From: Maribacter_C sp947494565 | GTDB lineage: Bacteria > Bacteroidota > Bacteroidia > Flavobacteriales > Flavobacteriaceae | DNA: 64,000 nt | Direction of reading: 5' to 3' | NCBI RefSeq assembly: GCF_047345415.1 | Contig: NZ_JBLFEP010000002.1 | Coordinates: forward strand, 806,001-870,000 | Part shown: in pieces, positions 6,511-15,097 of the stretch | Layout: every line of letters begins with the position of its first letter | How positions within the stretch are numbered: position 1 is the first letter of the stretch | Translations under genes and position numbers: made by a program | The notes under the pieces: model-generated | Databases searched by the model: none | What the model was told of the DNA's origin: nothing | The model's input: only the letters and a program-made list of their open reading frames with translations

Positions 6511-7059
6511 ATGTACGGTCTACTAAAGCAAATATCAGAGAAAGCAATCAAATTAGCTGATTTTGAGTTTACTCAAGAACAGACTGAAAATAATTGGCTA
6601 GGAGGTATGCCAACTTCGGAGGCTGAAATAAAACTGACCGAAAAACGACTCGGAATTGACTTCCCAACTGATTTTAAAAAGTTCTTATCAATCGCTAATG
6701 GATTTTCTGCACCAAATGATATCGAACCGACTTTTGAGACCGTTGACAAGATTGACTATTTAAAGAATTTGGACAGTTTCATAATCGAGGCTTACAGTAT
6801 TGACGGAATTGAAAATATTGGAAAAGAATTAGAAAAAAGCATCGTTGTTGGCGGAATACATGAAGAGCAATACTTTTTATTAATTCCATCGGAATTATCA
6901 AATGGAAAATGGAAATACTGGAAGTTTGCAAATTGGTACCCTGGAGAAGAAGAGCACGAAAGTTTAGAAAGTTACTTCAACAAAGTTTTGAGCTATTTAA
7001 ATGAAACGATTGAATCGGAAAAAACTAACCACAATAATACCTCCTATGAAAAGCCCTAG
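6511..7059 (+). CDS. SMI1/KNR4 (SUKH) family protein, last array gene
   Basis: The 182-residue soluble protein has the SMI1/KNR4 signature: ASEAEIKLTEKRLGIDFPTDFKKFL (about 35-57, written here with its key run EKRLGIDFPTDFKKFLSIAN) and then an ING/ANGF-like turn (ANGFSAPNDIE). A later block (KSIVVGGIHEEQYFLLIPSE) and a terminal helix (HESLESYFNKVLSYL) also fit. SUKH proteins frequently act as immunity proteins against contact-dependent toxins, but no toxin gene is adjacent. The downstream sequence ACCACAATAATACCT resembles a decayed attC start. This is the last gene before the groEL terminator. Confidence 0.85.
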   Translation: MYGLLKQISEKAIKLADFEFTQEQTENNWLGGMPTSEAEIKLTEKRLGIDFPTDFKKFLSIANGFSAPNDIEPTFETVDKIDYLKNLDSFIIEAYSIDGIENIGKELEKSIVVGGIHEEQYFLLIPSELSNGKWKYWKFANWYPGEEEHESLESYFNKVLSYLNETIESEKTNHNNTSYEKP

Positions 7060-7130
7060 TCCAGTTTCCTAAGGATCATACATCGGTGCTTTTTAAGATA
7101 GTACTTACACCAAATTCATATAGAAAAAAG

Positions 7131-7168
7131 AAAAACCCATTTTTGAATACCTTCAAAAATGGGTTTTT
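7131..7168 (-). terminator. Rho-independent terminator, groEL side
   Basis: A perfect 17-bp stem, 7131-7147 with 7152-7168, closes on a TACC loop. It has A- and T-runs on both sides, so it can end transcription of groESL on the - strand and of the array on the + strand. Confidence 0.9.
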
Positions 7169-7217
7169 TATGAGAATCGATATGCAAACAGGTAACATAC
7201 CTGTGCATATGGTCAAC

Positions 7218-8852
7218 TTACATCATGCCTGGCATGCCGCCGCCACCCATTGGTGGGCCTGCCGCAGGAGCATCTTCTTTGATATCCGTTAGGGCACATT
7301 CCGTAGTCAAGATCATTCCTGCTACCGAAGCGGCATTTTCCAAAGCGACACGGGTCACTTTCTTAGGATCGATAATACCGGCCTTCAACATCTCAACGTA
7401 TTTTTCCGATTTGGCATCATAACCGAAATCTCCTTTACCGTCCATGATTTTGGCGACTACTACAGATCCCTCACCTCCTGCATTGGAAACGATAGTGCGT
7501 AAAGGTGATTCAATAGCTCTGGCTACAATTTGAACTCCGGTTTCCTCATCGGCATTTTCAGCATCGACTTTAGAAAGAACCGATTTTGCTCTAACCAGGG
7601 CAACACCTCCACCGGCAACAATACCTTCTTCTACAGCAGCTCTAGTGGCATGAAGGGCATCATCGACTCGGTCTTTTTTCTCTTTCATTTCAACTTCGGA
7701 AGCAGCACCGACATAAAGTACGGCAACACCACCTGCCAATTTGGCCAAGCGTTCTTGAAGTTTTTCACGATCGTAATCCGATGTGGTCGTTTCAATCTGT
7801 GATTTGATTTGGCTTACACGGGCTTTGATGTGTTTTTGAACTCCTCCTCCGTTTACGATAGTAGTATTGTCTTTGTCGATGGAGATTTTCTCACAGGTAC
7901 CCAACATGTCCAAGGAAGCATTTTCCAAAGAGAATCCTCTTTCCTCGGAGATGACCGTACCACCGGTCAAGATAGCGATATCTTCGAGCATCGCTTTTCT
8001 TCGGTCACCAAAACCGGGTGCCTTTACCGCAGCGATTTTCAATGAACCTCTCAGCTTGTTCACTACCAAAGTAGCCAAAGCCTCACCATCCACATCTTCC
8101 GCGATGATCAAAAGCGGCTTTCCTGACTGGGCTACAGGCTCCAATACAGGTAATAGGTCTTTCATGGCCGAAATCTTCTTGTCGAACAATAAGATGTACG
8201 GGCTCTCTAAGTCGGCGGTCATTTTTTCTGAATCCGTCACGAAATAAGGAGAAAGATATCCTCTATCGAACTGCATTCCTTCTACGACATCAACATAGGT
8301 ATCGGTTCCTTTGGCTTCTTCAACGGTGATGACCCCTTCTTTGCCAACTTTTTCAAACGCCTGTGAGATCAATTCGCCGATAGCGTCATCGTTATTCGAT
8401 GAAATTGAAGCGACTTGTTTGATTTTTTCAGAGGAGTCACCTACTTTCTTCGATTGTTTCGCCAAGTTCTCAACAATGGCATCTACCGCCTTGTCGATTC
8501 CTCTTTTGAGATCCATAGGATTGGCACCGGCTGCGACATTTTTCAATCCTTCTTTAACGATAGATTGGGCCAAAACCGTTGCGGTAGTCGTACCGTCACC
8601 GGCCAGGTCATTGGTTTTAGAAGCTACTTCTTTCACCATTTGGGCGCCCATATTTTCAAGGGCATCCGCCAATTCGATTTCCTTTGCCACGGTAACCCCA
8701 TCTTTGGTTACTTGAGGAGCTCCGAATGATTTACTGATAATTACATTTCTACCCTTTGGACCTAGGGTTACTTTGACCGCATTGGCCAAGGCGTCAACAC
8801 CTCTTCTTAGGCCATCGCGAGCATCGATGTCAAATTTTATATCTTTTGCCAT
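7218..8852 (-). CDS. groEL: Chaperonin GroEL (Hsp60)
   Basis: The 544-residue protein is the full-length 60-kDa chaperonin subunit, which forms the double heptameric ring that folds client proteins with ATP. It has the family start MAKDIKFDIDARDGLRRGVD and the ATP-site strings VTLGPKGRNV and AGDGTTTATVLA (about 85-96). ALENAASVAGMILTTE precedes the end, and the flexible GGGGMPGMM tail is intact. groES lies 114 bp upstream on the same strand and a strong terminator follows. I searched the upstream region by eye for a CIRCE element and found none. Confidence 0.99.
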   Translation of the reverse strand: MAKDIKFDIDARDGLRRGVDALANAVKVTLGPKGRNVIISKSFGAPQVTKDGVTVAKEIELADALENMGAQMVKEVASKTNDLAGDGTTTATVLAQSIVKEGLKNVAAGANPMDLKRGIDKAVDAIVENLAKQSKKVGDSSEKIKQVASISSNNDDAIGELISQAFEKVGKEGVITVEEAKGTDTYVDVVEGMQFDRGYLSPYFVTDSEKMTADLESPYILLFDKKISAMKDLLPVLEPVAQSGKPLLIIAEDVDGEALATLVVNKLRGSLKIAAVKAPGFGDRRKAMLEDIAILTGGTVISEERGFSLENASLDMLGTCEKISIDKDNTTIVNGGGVQKHIKARVSQIKSQIETTTSDYDREKLQERLAKLAGGVAVLYVGAASEVEMKEKKDRVDDALHATRAAVEEGIVAGGGVALVRAKSVLSKVDAENADEETGVQIVARAIESPLRTIVSNAGGEGSVVVAKIMDGKGDFGYDAKSEKYVEMLKAGIIDPKKVTRVALENAASVAGMILTTECALTDIKEDAPAAGPPMGGGGMPGMM

Positions 8853-8966
8853 AATGATTTTGTTTTAAAATTTTAAATCCCAACCGATTCAGCTTTTCTT
8901 TGAAGAAATCAAAACAAGAGCAGTGAATTTTTGGAATATTGATTTTGGTTTTTGGAATCTTATTTA

Positions 8967-9245
8967 TTAGATAATCGCAAGGATATCACTTTCACGCATC
9001 ATCAAATAGTCGGTACCCTCTAGTTTTAATTCGGTGCCCGCATATTTTCCATAAAGGACCGTGTTACCCACTTTTACGGTAACGGCGTCATCTTTGGTTC
9101 CGGGGCCGACGGCAACAACTTTGCCTTTTTGTGGTTTTTCCTTTGCAGTGTCTGGAATGTATATACCAGATGCGGTTTTAGTCTCAGCGGCCATGGGCTC
9201 GATAAGAACTCTATCTGCCAATGGTTTAATGCTAACTTTAGCCAT
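8967..9245 (-). CDS. groES: Co-chaperonin GroES (Hsp10)
   Basis: The 92-residue protein forms the heptameric lid of GroEL. KPLADRVLIEPMAAETKTAS, with the mobile loop that follows (SGIYIPDTAKEKPQKG), and the C-terminal LKLEGTDYLMMRESDILAII are canonical. It is the first gene of groESL. The terminator at 9336-9370 separates it from secG, so groESL must have its own promoter in 9246-9335. Confidence 0.99.
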   Translation of the reverse strand: MAKVSIKPLADRVLIEPMAAETKTASGIYIPDTAKEKPQKGKVVAVGPGTKDDAVTVKVGNTVLYGKYAGTELKLEGTDYLMMRESDILAII

Positions 9246-9335
9246 AGTATTCAGTTTTAAATTGATTTAAATGTTTTCGACTCTTCTCAAGACAGAAATT
9301 ATGCCATTATAGGCAAACTGACATTTTGTGAAAAT

Positions 9336-9370
9336 AAAAATGCCAGCTTGTCATTTAAGCTGGCATTTTT
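9336..9370 (-). terminator. Rho-independent terminator after secG
   Basis: A 14-bp perfect stem, AAAAATGCCAGCTT (9336-9349) with AAGCTGGCATTTTT (9357-9370), has a seven-base loop and T-run. It ends the miaB-to-secG unit on the - strand, 20 bp after the secG stop. Confidence 0.9.
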
Positions 9371-9390
9371 AATATCATATTTACTTTTTC

Positions 9391-9759
9391 TTAAAGCGTA
9401 TCGTTAGTAGCGCCATCATTTGCAGGCTCCGGTACTATTTCAGGGGTGGTTTCCGGAATGGCCTCAGGTACTACTTCCTCAACACCATCACTATCTAAAA
9501 GTTTCGAATCAGTGCCATTGAAATTGCCTTTTAACGCAATATTTGAAGCAAGGATCAGTACAACGAGCATGATTCCTAAGGTCCATGTGCTCTTATCCAA
9601 AAAGTCGCCAGTCTTTTTAACGCCTCCTACTACTTGGCTTCCGCCGCCTCCAAAGGAAGAAGAAAGTCCACCGCCTTTTGGATTTTGTACCATGATGACC
9701 AACATCAGTAAAAAACAGACGATGATAATCAAAATCAAGAATATCGTAAATGTGCTCAT
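9391..9759 (-). CDS. secG: Preprotein translocase subunit SecG
   Basis: The 122-residue protein is the small accessory subunit of the SecYEG channel. TM1 (about 3-23) is followed by VQNPKGGGLSSSFGGGG, the conserved cytoplasmic loop, then TM2 (about 58-77). The acidic, proline-rich tail after TM2 (VVPEAIPETTPEIVPEPAND) is typical of Bacteroidota SecG. It starts six bases after the upstream TPR gene ends and probably shares its transcript. Confidence 0.95.
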   Translation of the reverse strand: MSTFTIFLILIIIVCFLLMLVIMVQNPKGGGLSSSFGGGGSQVVGGVKKTGDFLDKSTWTLGIMLVVLILASNIALKGNFNGTDSKLLDSDGVEEVVPEAIPETTPEIVPEPANDGATNDTL

Positions 9760-9765
9760 TGCTTT

Positions 9766-10704
9766 CTAGCTATTTTCCTGTTGTATTTTCTGTACCGCTT
9801 TAATTCGGTCTGCAAAGAAACCACTTTTTTCCGGATATTTCAAACTTAAAATCTTGTATGCCTGTATGGCCTTTTTGTACTTTTTCTGTTCTAAATAAAC
9901 CTTTGCCAAAGTTTCCGTCATCAGCTCCTTTTTATCGATTTTGGCGGACTCCTGTATGCTTTTGGAAGTCTGGACCTTTTCACTGGGAACTATTTTAGGG
10001 TTGTTGGCAATGAATCTATCGATGAGGTCGAATTTCTTCTTTTTCAACACGTCTTTTTCAAACTCGAACTCTTGGTCTTCCAGCGCTAATTCTTGCTTTG
10101 GGATTTTGGCAGTCTTTTTTTCATGTTCTCCTCTATCGATTGTTTTTTTCGCTGTCAATTGAAGCCATTCACCAAAGGAAAATTTTTCATTTTTTGTAAA
10201 GGTGAGCGGTTCTCCCAATTCTAAGGTAGCCCGTTCTTTTTCGGCTTCAATATCTCGATCGATCTTTGGGTCTTTTGAAGTGAACAATTTCGGATTTAGT
10301 ATGGCATCCGCATCCGTCACATTCTGTGGCAACGGTTTGTCTTCCGAAGTTTGAATAATCGTTTTATCCGCTTTAGGCGCGGTCACGATTTCTTCGGACA
10401 TTACCTCGGTTTCCGTCACCGCCATTGATTTACCTGAAATGGTATCGGCAATCGAGTTTTGCAAAAAGTCTTCCGACGTAATGAACTCAAAGAGAATATC
10501 GCGGTCCGTAGTATAGGCAGCGGTAATTTTGAGGGCGTTATTGTACTTGAAACTGTTCAGATTCTTTAACCCTTTTAAGTGAATCGCTCTGGCCGCCTGA
10601 AAATAGGGGTATTCCGTCAAGACTTCTTCTAGCTGTTGTGTCTGCTGCGCAGAAACCACTTTCTTGGGTTCTTGTAAAAGATGTGTAAAATCTTGAACGT
10701 TCAT
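9766..10704 (-). CDS. Tetratricopeptide-like protein of the lptE-secG operon
   Basis: The 312-residue soluble protein starts at MNVQDFTHLLQEPKKV. The frame continues 25 codons upstream, but that extension is read from an AT-rich inverted repeat and is not credible. N-terminal helices (about 5-80, EVLTEYPYFQAARAIHLKGL) and a C-terminal TPR-like unit (ETLAKVYLEQKKYKKAIQAY, then a KYPEKSGFFADRI helix) flank a charged, disordered middle. The gene is a regular member of this operon in Flavobacteriaceae between lptE and secG. Its biochemical role is not known to me. Confidence 0.85.
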   Translation of the reverse strand: MNVQDFTHLLQEPKKVVSAQQTQQLEEVLTEYPYFQAARAIHLKGLKNLNSFKYNNALKITAAYTTDRDILFEFITSEDFLQNSIADTISGKSMAVTETEVMSEEIVTAPKADKTIIQTSEDKPLPQNVTDADAILNPKLFTSKDPKIDRDIEAEKERATLELGEPLTFTKNEKFSFGEWLQLTAKKTIDRGEHEKKTAKIPKQELALEDQEFEFEKDVLKKKKFDLIDRFIANNPKIVPSEKVQTSKSIQESAKIDKKELMTETLAKVYLEQKKYKKAIQAYKILSLKYPEKSGFFADRIKAVQKIQQENS

Positions 10705-10717
10705 GTGTTTTTTCAGT

Positions 10718-10749
10718 AATTCTGAATTCTGAATTTTGAATTCAGAATT
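10718..10749 (-). repeat. AT-rich inverted repeat between lptE and the TPR gene
   Basis: AATTCTGAATTC (10718-10729) and GAATTCAGAATT (10738-10749) form a 12-bp perfect stem with an eight-base loop. It lies between the lptE stop and the preferred start of the next gene on the - strand. It could modulate operon translation or be a simple repeat. Confidence 0.6.
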
Positions 10750-10772
10750 TATATATTGTTTTTCACTTTGTT

Positions 10773-11297
10773 TTACCAATCCGCCAGTGAGGCATTAAAA
10801 ATATCTTGGGTGATACGTTCAAAGATAATCTCGTGGGCCTCGGACTTGACGGCCGACAATTGTGAATTGGCCGGGTAGTCAAAAAAGAACGAGAAACGTT
10901 GATCGAAATCCTTTGAGCCATCTTCAATGGTGTTGTTGGTAAATCGGACTTTCACCGCGATGGAAAGCCTGTTTTGCGCGGCAGTTTGTTGTGCCGTCGC
11001 CGTCATCGGTGAAATGCGATACTCTACTATTTCGCCTTCATATACTAGGTCGCCACTGTTACTGATCAGATCAAGACTGCTCTGGTTCAATATTCTGTCT
11101 TGCAGTGCAAGGGTAAAATCACGGTCCATGCCCGGTTCAAATATAGAGCCTGGACTTTGAGACGCGTAGTTCTGAAAGTAATTCACTTGAAAGGTCGTAG
11201 CCGTTCCCGGATTTCCACCAGTAAAGTTGTATACCCCACACCCCTGAAATGTCAGTATGAATATAACACACAGAAAACTCTTAATTATAAATCTCAT
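10773..11297 (-). CDS. lptE: LPS assembly lipoprotein LptE
   Basis: The 174-residue lipoprotein has the signal peptide and lipobox MRFIIKSFLCVIFILTFQGC, with Cys20 as the lipid anchor. Then comes GVYNFTGGNPGTATTFQVNY and the LptE/RlpB pattern (TLALQDRILNQSSLDLI.. GDLVYEGEIVEYRIS). LptE plugs the LptD barrel that places LPS in the outer membrane. Length and operon position (after the sigma-54 activator, before secG) match flavobacterial orthologues. A heptamer tandem repeat lies 10-58 bp upstream of the ATG. Confidence 0.9.
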   Translation of the reverse strand: MRFIIKSFLCVIFILTFQGCGVYNFTGGNPGTATTFQVNYFQNYASQSPGSIFEPGMDRDFTLALQDRILNQSSLDLISNSGDLVYEGEIVEYRISPMTATAQQTAAQNRLSIAVKVRFTNNTIEDGSKDFDQRFSFFFDYPANSQLSAVKSEAHEIIFERITQDIFNASLADW

Positions 11298-11306
11298 TTT
11301 TTAGTT

Positions 11307-11355
11307 TCTAACATCTAACATCTAACATCTAACATCTAACATCTAACATCTAACA
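11307..11355. repeat. Heptanucleotide tandem repeat (TCTAACA x7)
   Basis: Seven perfect head-to-tail copies of TCTAACA (read on the + strand; TGTTAGA on the - strand) fill the space between the regulator stop (11360) and the lptE start (11297). The unit is not a multiple of three but lies outside both coding regions, so copy-number change would alter the leader spacing rather than the frame. Confidence 0.97.
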
Positions 11356-11359
11356 ACAA

Positions 11360-12628
11360 CTATAAATCGTACTGTTTGATTTTTCGATACAGCGTTCGCT
11401 CGGAGATGCCCAATTCACTAGCTGCCGCTTTTCGTTTTCCTCTGTTGCGTTCTAGTGATTTCTTGATCAATTCGATCTCCTTCTCCTGTAAAGATAGGGT
11501 TTCTTCCTCTTCGATTTCTTCGGCAAAATGATATTTGTCTTCTTGAAAAGACTGGGTCACAGGCTGTTCTGCATGAGGTTCGGGAAGGTGCAATACCTCT
11601 ACAGGTGCCCCATTATCTTCCGTGATGTCCTGATTCTCATTACCGTATATTTTTTGGATAAGGTTCTGGTTCTCCTCTTGAACCTTTTCGGTGTCGTTGT
11701 TTTTCAACAGTTCAAGGGTGAGTTTTTTCAGGTCGTGTAAATCCCCTTTCATATCAAACAAGACCTTGTACAAGATTTCCCGTTCCGTACTGAAATCCCC
11801 CTCTTTTTTAGGGGAACCGACCACTGCCGGTAAATTGGTATTGCCCGCATTGGGCAAATAGCCATGCAAGGTGGTCGCTGAAATCGTACGCCCTTCTTCG
11901 AGTACCGAAACCTGCTCGGCAATATTCCTCAATTGGCGTATGTTACCCGGCCATCGATATTTCAGTAGCATTTGAATGGCATCATCCATCAAGCGTATGG
12001 TGGGCATTTTATACTTCCGACCAAAATCGGAGGCGAATTTTCGGAAAAGCAGGTGAATGTCGTCTTTTCGTTCCCGCAAGGGAGGGATATTGATTTCCAC
12101 GGTGCTCAGTCGATAATAAAGATCTTCGCGAAACTTCTCTTTTTTAATGGCTTCGAACATATTCACATTGGTTGCGGCAACAATGCGAACATCCGTTTTT
12201 TGTACTTGGGAAGACCCAACTTTCAAAAATTCCCCATTTTCAAGTACCCTAAGCAAACGTACCTGGGTGGTTAACGGAAGCTCTCCTACTTCATCCAAAA
12301 AAATGGTGCCGCCATCGGCAACCTCAAAATAACCGCTCCTTGTTTGGGTAGCTCCGGTAAACGCACCTTTTTCATGACCGAAAAGCTCACTATCAATGGT
12401 GCCTTCAGGAATAGCCCCACAGTTTACCGCGATGTATTTGGCATGTTTTCTATGGGAAAGGGAGTGAATGATTTTTGGAATGGATTCTTTACCGACACCA
12501 CTTTCACCGGTTACCAAAACCGAAATATCGGTGGGGGCCACTTGAATCGCTTTTTCAATGGCCCTGTTGAGTTTCACATCGTTTCCGATGATTTCAAAGC
12601 GCTGTTTTATAGATTGTATATTCTCCAT
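11360..12628 (-). CDS. Sigma-54-dependent Fis-family transcriptional activator
   Basis: The 422-residue protein is an AAA+ enhancer-binding activator without an N-terminal receiver domain; the AAA+ module begins around residue 10. Walker A is GESGVGKES (about 40-48), the sigma-54 contact loop is GAFTGA (about 91-96) and Walker B is GGTIFLDEVGELP (about 109-121). The C-terminal Fis-type helix-turn-helix reads KRKAAASELGISERTLYRKI (about 398-417). It lies 59 bp downstream of miaB and precedes lptE. It is a conserved operon member in Flavobacteriaceae, but its targets are not known to me. Confidence 0.93.
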   Translation of the reverse strand: MENIQSIKQRFEIIGNDVKLNRAIEKAIQVAPTDISVLVTGESGVGKESIPKIIHSLSHRKHAKYIAVNCGAIPEGTIDSELFGHEKGAFTGATQTRSGYFEVADGGTIFLDEVGELPLTTQVRLLRVLENGEFLKVGSSQVQKTDVRIVAATNVNMFEAIKKEKFREDLYYRLSTVEINIPPLRERKDDIHLLFRKFASDFGRKYKMPTIRLMDDAIQMLLKYRWPGNIRQLRNIAEQVSVLEEGRTISATTLHGYLPNAGNTNLPAVVGSPKKEGDFSTEREILYKVLFDMKGDLHDLKKLTLELLKNNDTEKVQEENQNLIQKIYGNENQDITEDNGAPVEVLHLPEPHAEQPVTQSFQEDKYHFAEEIEEEETLSLQEKEIELIKKSLERNRGKRKAAASELGISERTLYRKIKQYDL

Positions 12629-12687
12629 TTGATATCATTTTCTTCAATGACGGGTCAAATCACCCATCATATTGTCGTAGGGTGGTC

Positions 12688-14130
12688 TTAGTTTTCGCTA
12701 TACCCTACCGCTTCGCCAATAAGTGTGGCCGAGGTACAACTGTCCATTCGTACCATAACGAAATCGCCCACTTTATAATCTTCCTTTGGAAAAACGGCCA
12801 CGGTGTTCTGTGAATTACGTCCCATGAAATGGGCGTCCGATTTTTTGGAAAGTCCCTCGATCAAGACTTCCTGCACCTGCCCAAGGTGTTGTTCCGTTTT
12901 TTCTTGACAGTGTTGCCTTTGTAGAGCGATGATTTCCGAGAGGCGCCTTTTTTTCGTTTCCTGAGGTACATCGTCTTCCAATTTTCTTGCGGCCATAGTG
13001 CCTGGTCGTTCCGAATAGGCGAACATAAAACCATAATCGTACTTGACATATGTCATTAAGGACAAGGTGTCTTGGTGGTCTTCTTCGGTCTCGGTCGGAA
13101 AGCCGGTAATCATATCTTGACTGATGGCAATATCTGGAATGATTCTTTTGATATTGTCAATCAGTTCAAAGTATTCTTCACGGGTATGGAGACGATTCAT
13201 TTCCTTAAGAATTCGATTGCTTCCACTTTGAACCGGAAGATGCACGTAGTTGCATATGTTGGTATACTTGGCCATGGTGTGAATAACATCGAGGGTCATG
13301 TCTTGCGGATTGGACGTAGAAAACCGTATACGCATCTTTGGCTGTGCCAACGCAACTTGCTCTAGTAAATTCGCAAAATTTACCGCCGTCGCTTTTTGCA
13401 TGTCCGAGGCTTTGGTATAGTCTTTCTTCAATCCCCCGCCATACCACAGATAGCTATCCACGTTCTGTCCGAGCAGGGTAATCTCTCGGTAGCCTTTGGT
13501 CCATAGATCATTGACCTCTTCGATTATCGATTGTGGATCTCTACTTCGTTCACGGCCCCTGGTAAAAGGTACCACACAGAAGGTGCACATATTGTCGCAG
13601 CCACGGGTAATCGAAACAAAGGCAGTAACCCCGTTTGAATTCAACCGTACCGGGGCAACATCACCGTAGGTTTCTTCCTTGGATAAGATCACGTTTACGG
13701 CGTTCTTTCCCTCATCGATTTCCTGAACGAGATTGGGGAGGTCTTTATAGGCATCGGGTCCGACGACCATATCCACGATTTTTTCCTCTTCGAGCAATTT
13801 GCTTTTAAGCCGTTCGGCCATGCAGCCCAATACGCCGACTTTCATATGGGGGCGATTTTGTTTCACGGCATTGAATTTCTCGAGTCGTTTCCGTACCGTT
13901 AGCTCCGCTTTTTCGCGTATGGAACAGGTATTCACCAAAACCAAATCCGCTTCCTCAAGGTGTTGTGTCGTGTTAAAACCTTCCTTGGCCAATATGGAAG
14001 CGACGATTTCACTATCCGAAAAGTTCATCTGGCAACCATAACTCTCGATGTAGAGGTTACGCGTGTTCGTCTCTTTCTTTGCGACATGCACTGCGGTGCC
14101 TTGAAGTGTTTCATCAATTATTTTTTCCAT
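12688..14130 (-). CDS. miaB: tRNA-2-methylthio-N6-dimethylallyladenosine synthase MiaB
   Basis: The 480-residue protein starts at MEKIIDETLQ. A TTG 36 bp upstream gives a longer frame but has no support. The N-terminal MTTase domain carries YIESYGCQMNFSDSE and the other cluster cysteines (NTCSIREKAE, GVLGCMAERL). The radical-SAM motif CDNMCTFC (CxxxCxxC) is in ITRGCDNMCTFCVVPFTRGR. The C-terminal TRAM domain ends the protein. It methylthiolates A37 of tRNAs reading UNN codons. It is the first gene of the operon running to secG. Confidence 0.97.
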   Translation of the reverse strand: MEKIIDETLQGTAVHVAKKETNTRNLYIESYGCQMNFSDSEIVASILAKEGFNTTQHLEEADLVLVNTCSIREKAELTVRKRLEKFNAVKQNRPHMKVGVLGCMAERLKSKLLEEEKIVDMVVGPDAYKDLPNLVQEIDEGKNAVNVILSKEETYGDVAPVRLNSNGVTAFVSITRGCDNMCTFCVVPFTRGRERSRDPQSIIEEVNDLWTKGYREITLLGQNVDSYLWYGGGLKKDYTKASDMQKATAVNFANLLEQVALAQPKMRIRFSTSNPQDMTLDVIHTMAKYTNICNYVHLPVQSGSNRILKEMNRLHTREEYFELIDNIKRIIPDIAISQDMITGFPTETEEDHQDTLSLMTYVKYDYGFMFAYSERPGTMAARKLEDDVPQETKKRRLSEIIALQRQHCQEKTEQHLGQVQEVLIEGLSKKSDAHFMGRNSQNTVAVFPKEDYKVGDFVMVRMDSCTSATLIGEAVGYSEN

Positions 14131-14196
14131 AGAAAGGCCATCTTTATACCCCAAAAGGGTTTGCAAAGATAGGGCAAATTCCTATTTTATGACAAA

Positions 14197-14224
14197 TTGA
14201 CAGTAAAATTTAATACTATTTTAT
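14197..14224 (+). promoter_or_regulatory. Possible Bacteroidota-type promoter for the gene at 14273
   Basis: TTG (14197-14199), a 17-bp spacer and TATTTTAT (14217-14224) resemble the Bacteroidota consensus TTG-N17-23-TAnnTTTG, but two positions of the -7 box differ. It lies 49 bp upstream of the start. Assigned by eye only. Confidence 0.3.
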
Positions 14225-14272
14225 AGGTCGGTATCCCCCTGAAATGGGGTATTTTTGAGCTAAATTTAGTCT

Positions 14273-15019
14273 ATGGAATTCAAAGAAGTAGAAGAGAAGA
14301 TAGCAGAGCGCCCAGTTCTCGATTTCGGAAGCATTTTTAGCAACTCCCTTGAGCTTTTCAAAAAAGTTTGGGTACAGGGTTTTGTAATTCTCTTGTTGAC
14401 CTTTGTTTGTATCATTCCTTTATATATACTCGTATATCTTCCTTTTGTGGCCATGGGTATTTGGAATCCGGAAATGTTCCAAGAGCAAGAGCCCAATGCC
14501 GTTATGGTGTTGACGTTTCTTTGCGTACTACCTGTTTTGCTAATCGGTATGGCGACCTTGACCCTAGGTTTAATGGCCGCTTTTTTACGCATTTGTAGGT
14601 CAAAGGATTTGAATTTGGAAGAGAGCGATGACTATTTCTACTTCTTCAAAAATGGAAGACTGCGCAAGTTAGTGGTGTTGGGCGCAATGTACTTGGGAAT
14701 TTCGTTATTGGGCTTGCTCGTCTGTGGGGTTGGGATCCTATATCTCGTAGTGCCACTTTCGTTGGTGCCGGCTTTTGTAGCCTTCGATGAGGAATGTTCG
14801 CCAAAGGAGATCATGAAAGCCAGCTTTCAGTTGGGCAATAAGAATTGGTTGGTGATTTTCGGGTTGATTATTATCATGGGATTGTTGGCCGAACTTGGCT
14901 TTATTCTATGTTTTGTAGGCGTTTTTTTTACTGCGATGTTGGCGAAAATACCAATCTATTATATCTATAAGGACGGGGTCGGTTTTGAAAACGATGACGA
15001 ACGATACCTTGAAAATTGA
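14273..15019 (+). CDS. Multi-TM integral membrane protein
   Basis: The 248-residue protein has a short cytoplasmic N-terminus (FGSIFSNSLELFKKVWVQG) and six hydrophobic stretches (about 35-58, 75-100, 130-150, 155-170, 195-215, 220-240). A conserved-looking loop, VPAFVAFDEECSPKEIMKAS, is followed by FQLGNKNW. This is the pattern of GlpQ-associated/YciC-like integral membrane proteins that shape membrane composition. Flavobacterial homologues are often mislabelled as beta-carotene monooxygenase. No enzymatic motif is visible. Confidence 0.8.
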   Translation: MEFKEVEEKIAERPVLDFGSIFSNSLELFKKVWVQGFVILLLTFVCIIPLYILVYLPFVAMGIWNPEMFQEQEPNAVMVLTFLCVLPVLLIGMATLTLGLMAAFLRICRSKDLNLEESDDYFYFFKNGRLRKLVVLGAMYLGISLLGLLVCGVGILYLVVPLSLVPAFVAFDEECSPKEIMKASFQLGNKNWLVIFGLIIIMGLLAELGFILCFVGVFFTAMLAKIPIYYIYKDGVGFENDDERYLEN

Positions 15020-15097
15020 TAGGACTTTAACGTATGATCACGCAACGTTTTGATCATACTACTATCTGTTGTACACAACCCAATTAATAAATAACAG

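Noticed and set aside
1..7060. Array considered as an insertion-sequence or transposon cluster
   Set aside because: No transposase or integrase frame is present and the repeats are one per gene with attC-like folds, not terminal inverted repeats of mobile elements.
7225..8729. Several + strand frames of 65-134 codons opposite groEL
   Set aside because: They are shadows of the groEL reading frame with no start signals or families; the same holds for frames opposite topA, miaB and the ABC-F gene.
9246..9335. CIRCE/HrcA operator ahead of groES
   Set aside because: No TTAGCACTC-N9-GAGTGCTAA or close variant could be found on either strand.
10705..10779. N-terminal 25-codon extension of the TPR protein
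   Set aside because: It translates the AT-rich inverted repeat and overlaps the lptE end; MNVQDFTHLL is the family-like start.
11307..11355. Heptamer repeat considered as a CRISPR array or origin iteron
   Set aside because: Units are contiguous without spacers and no cas or replication genes are nearby.
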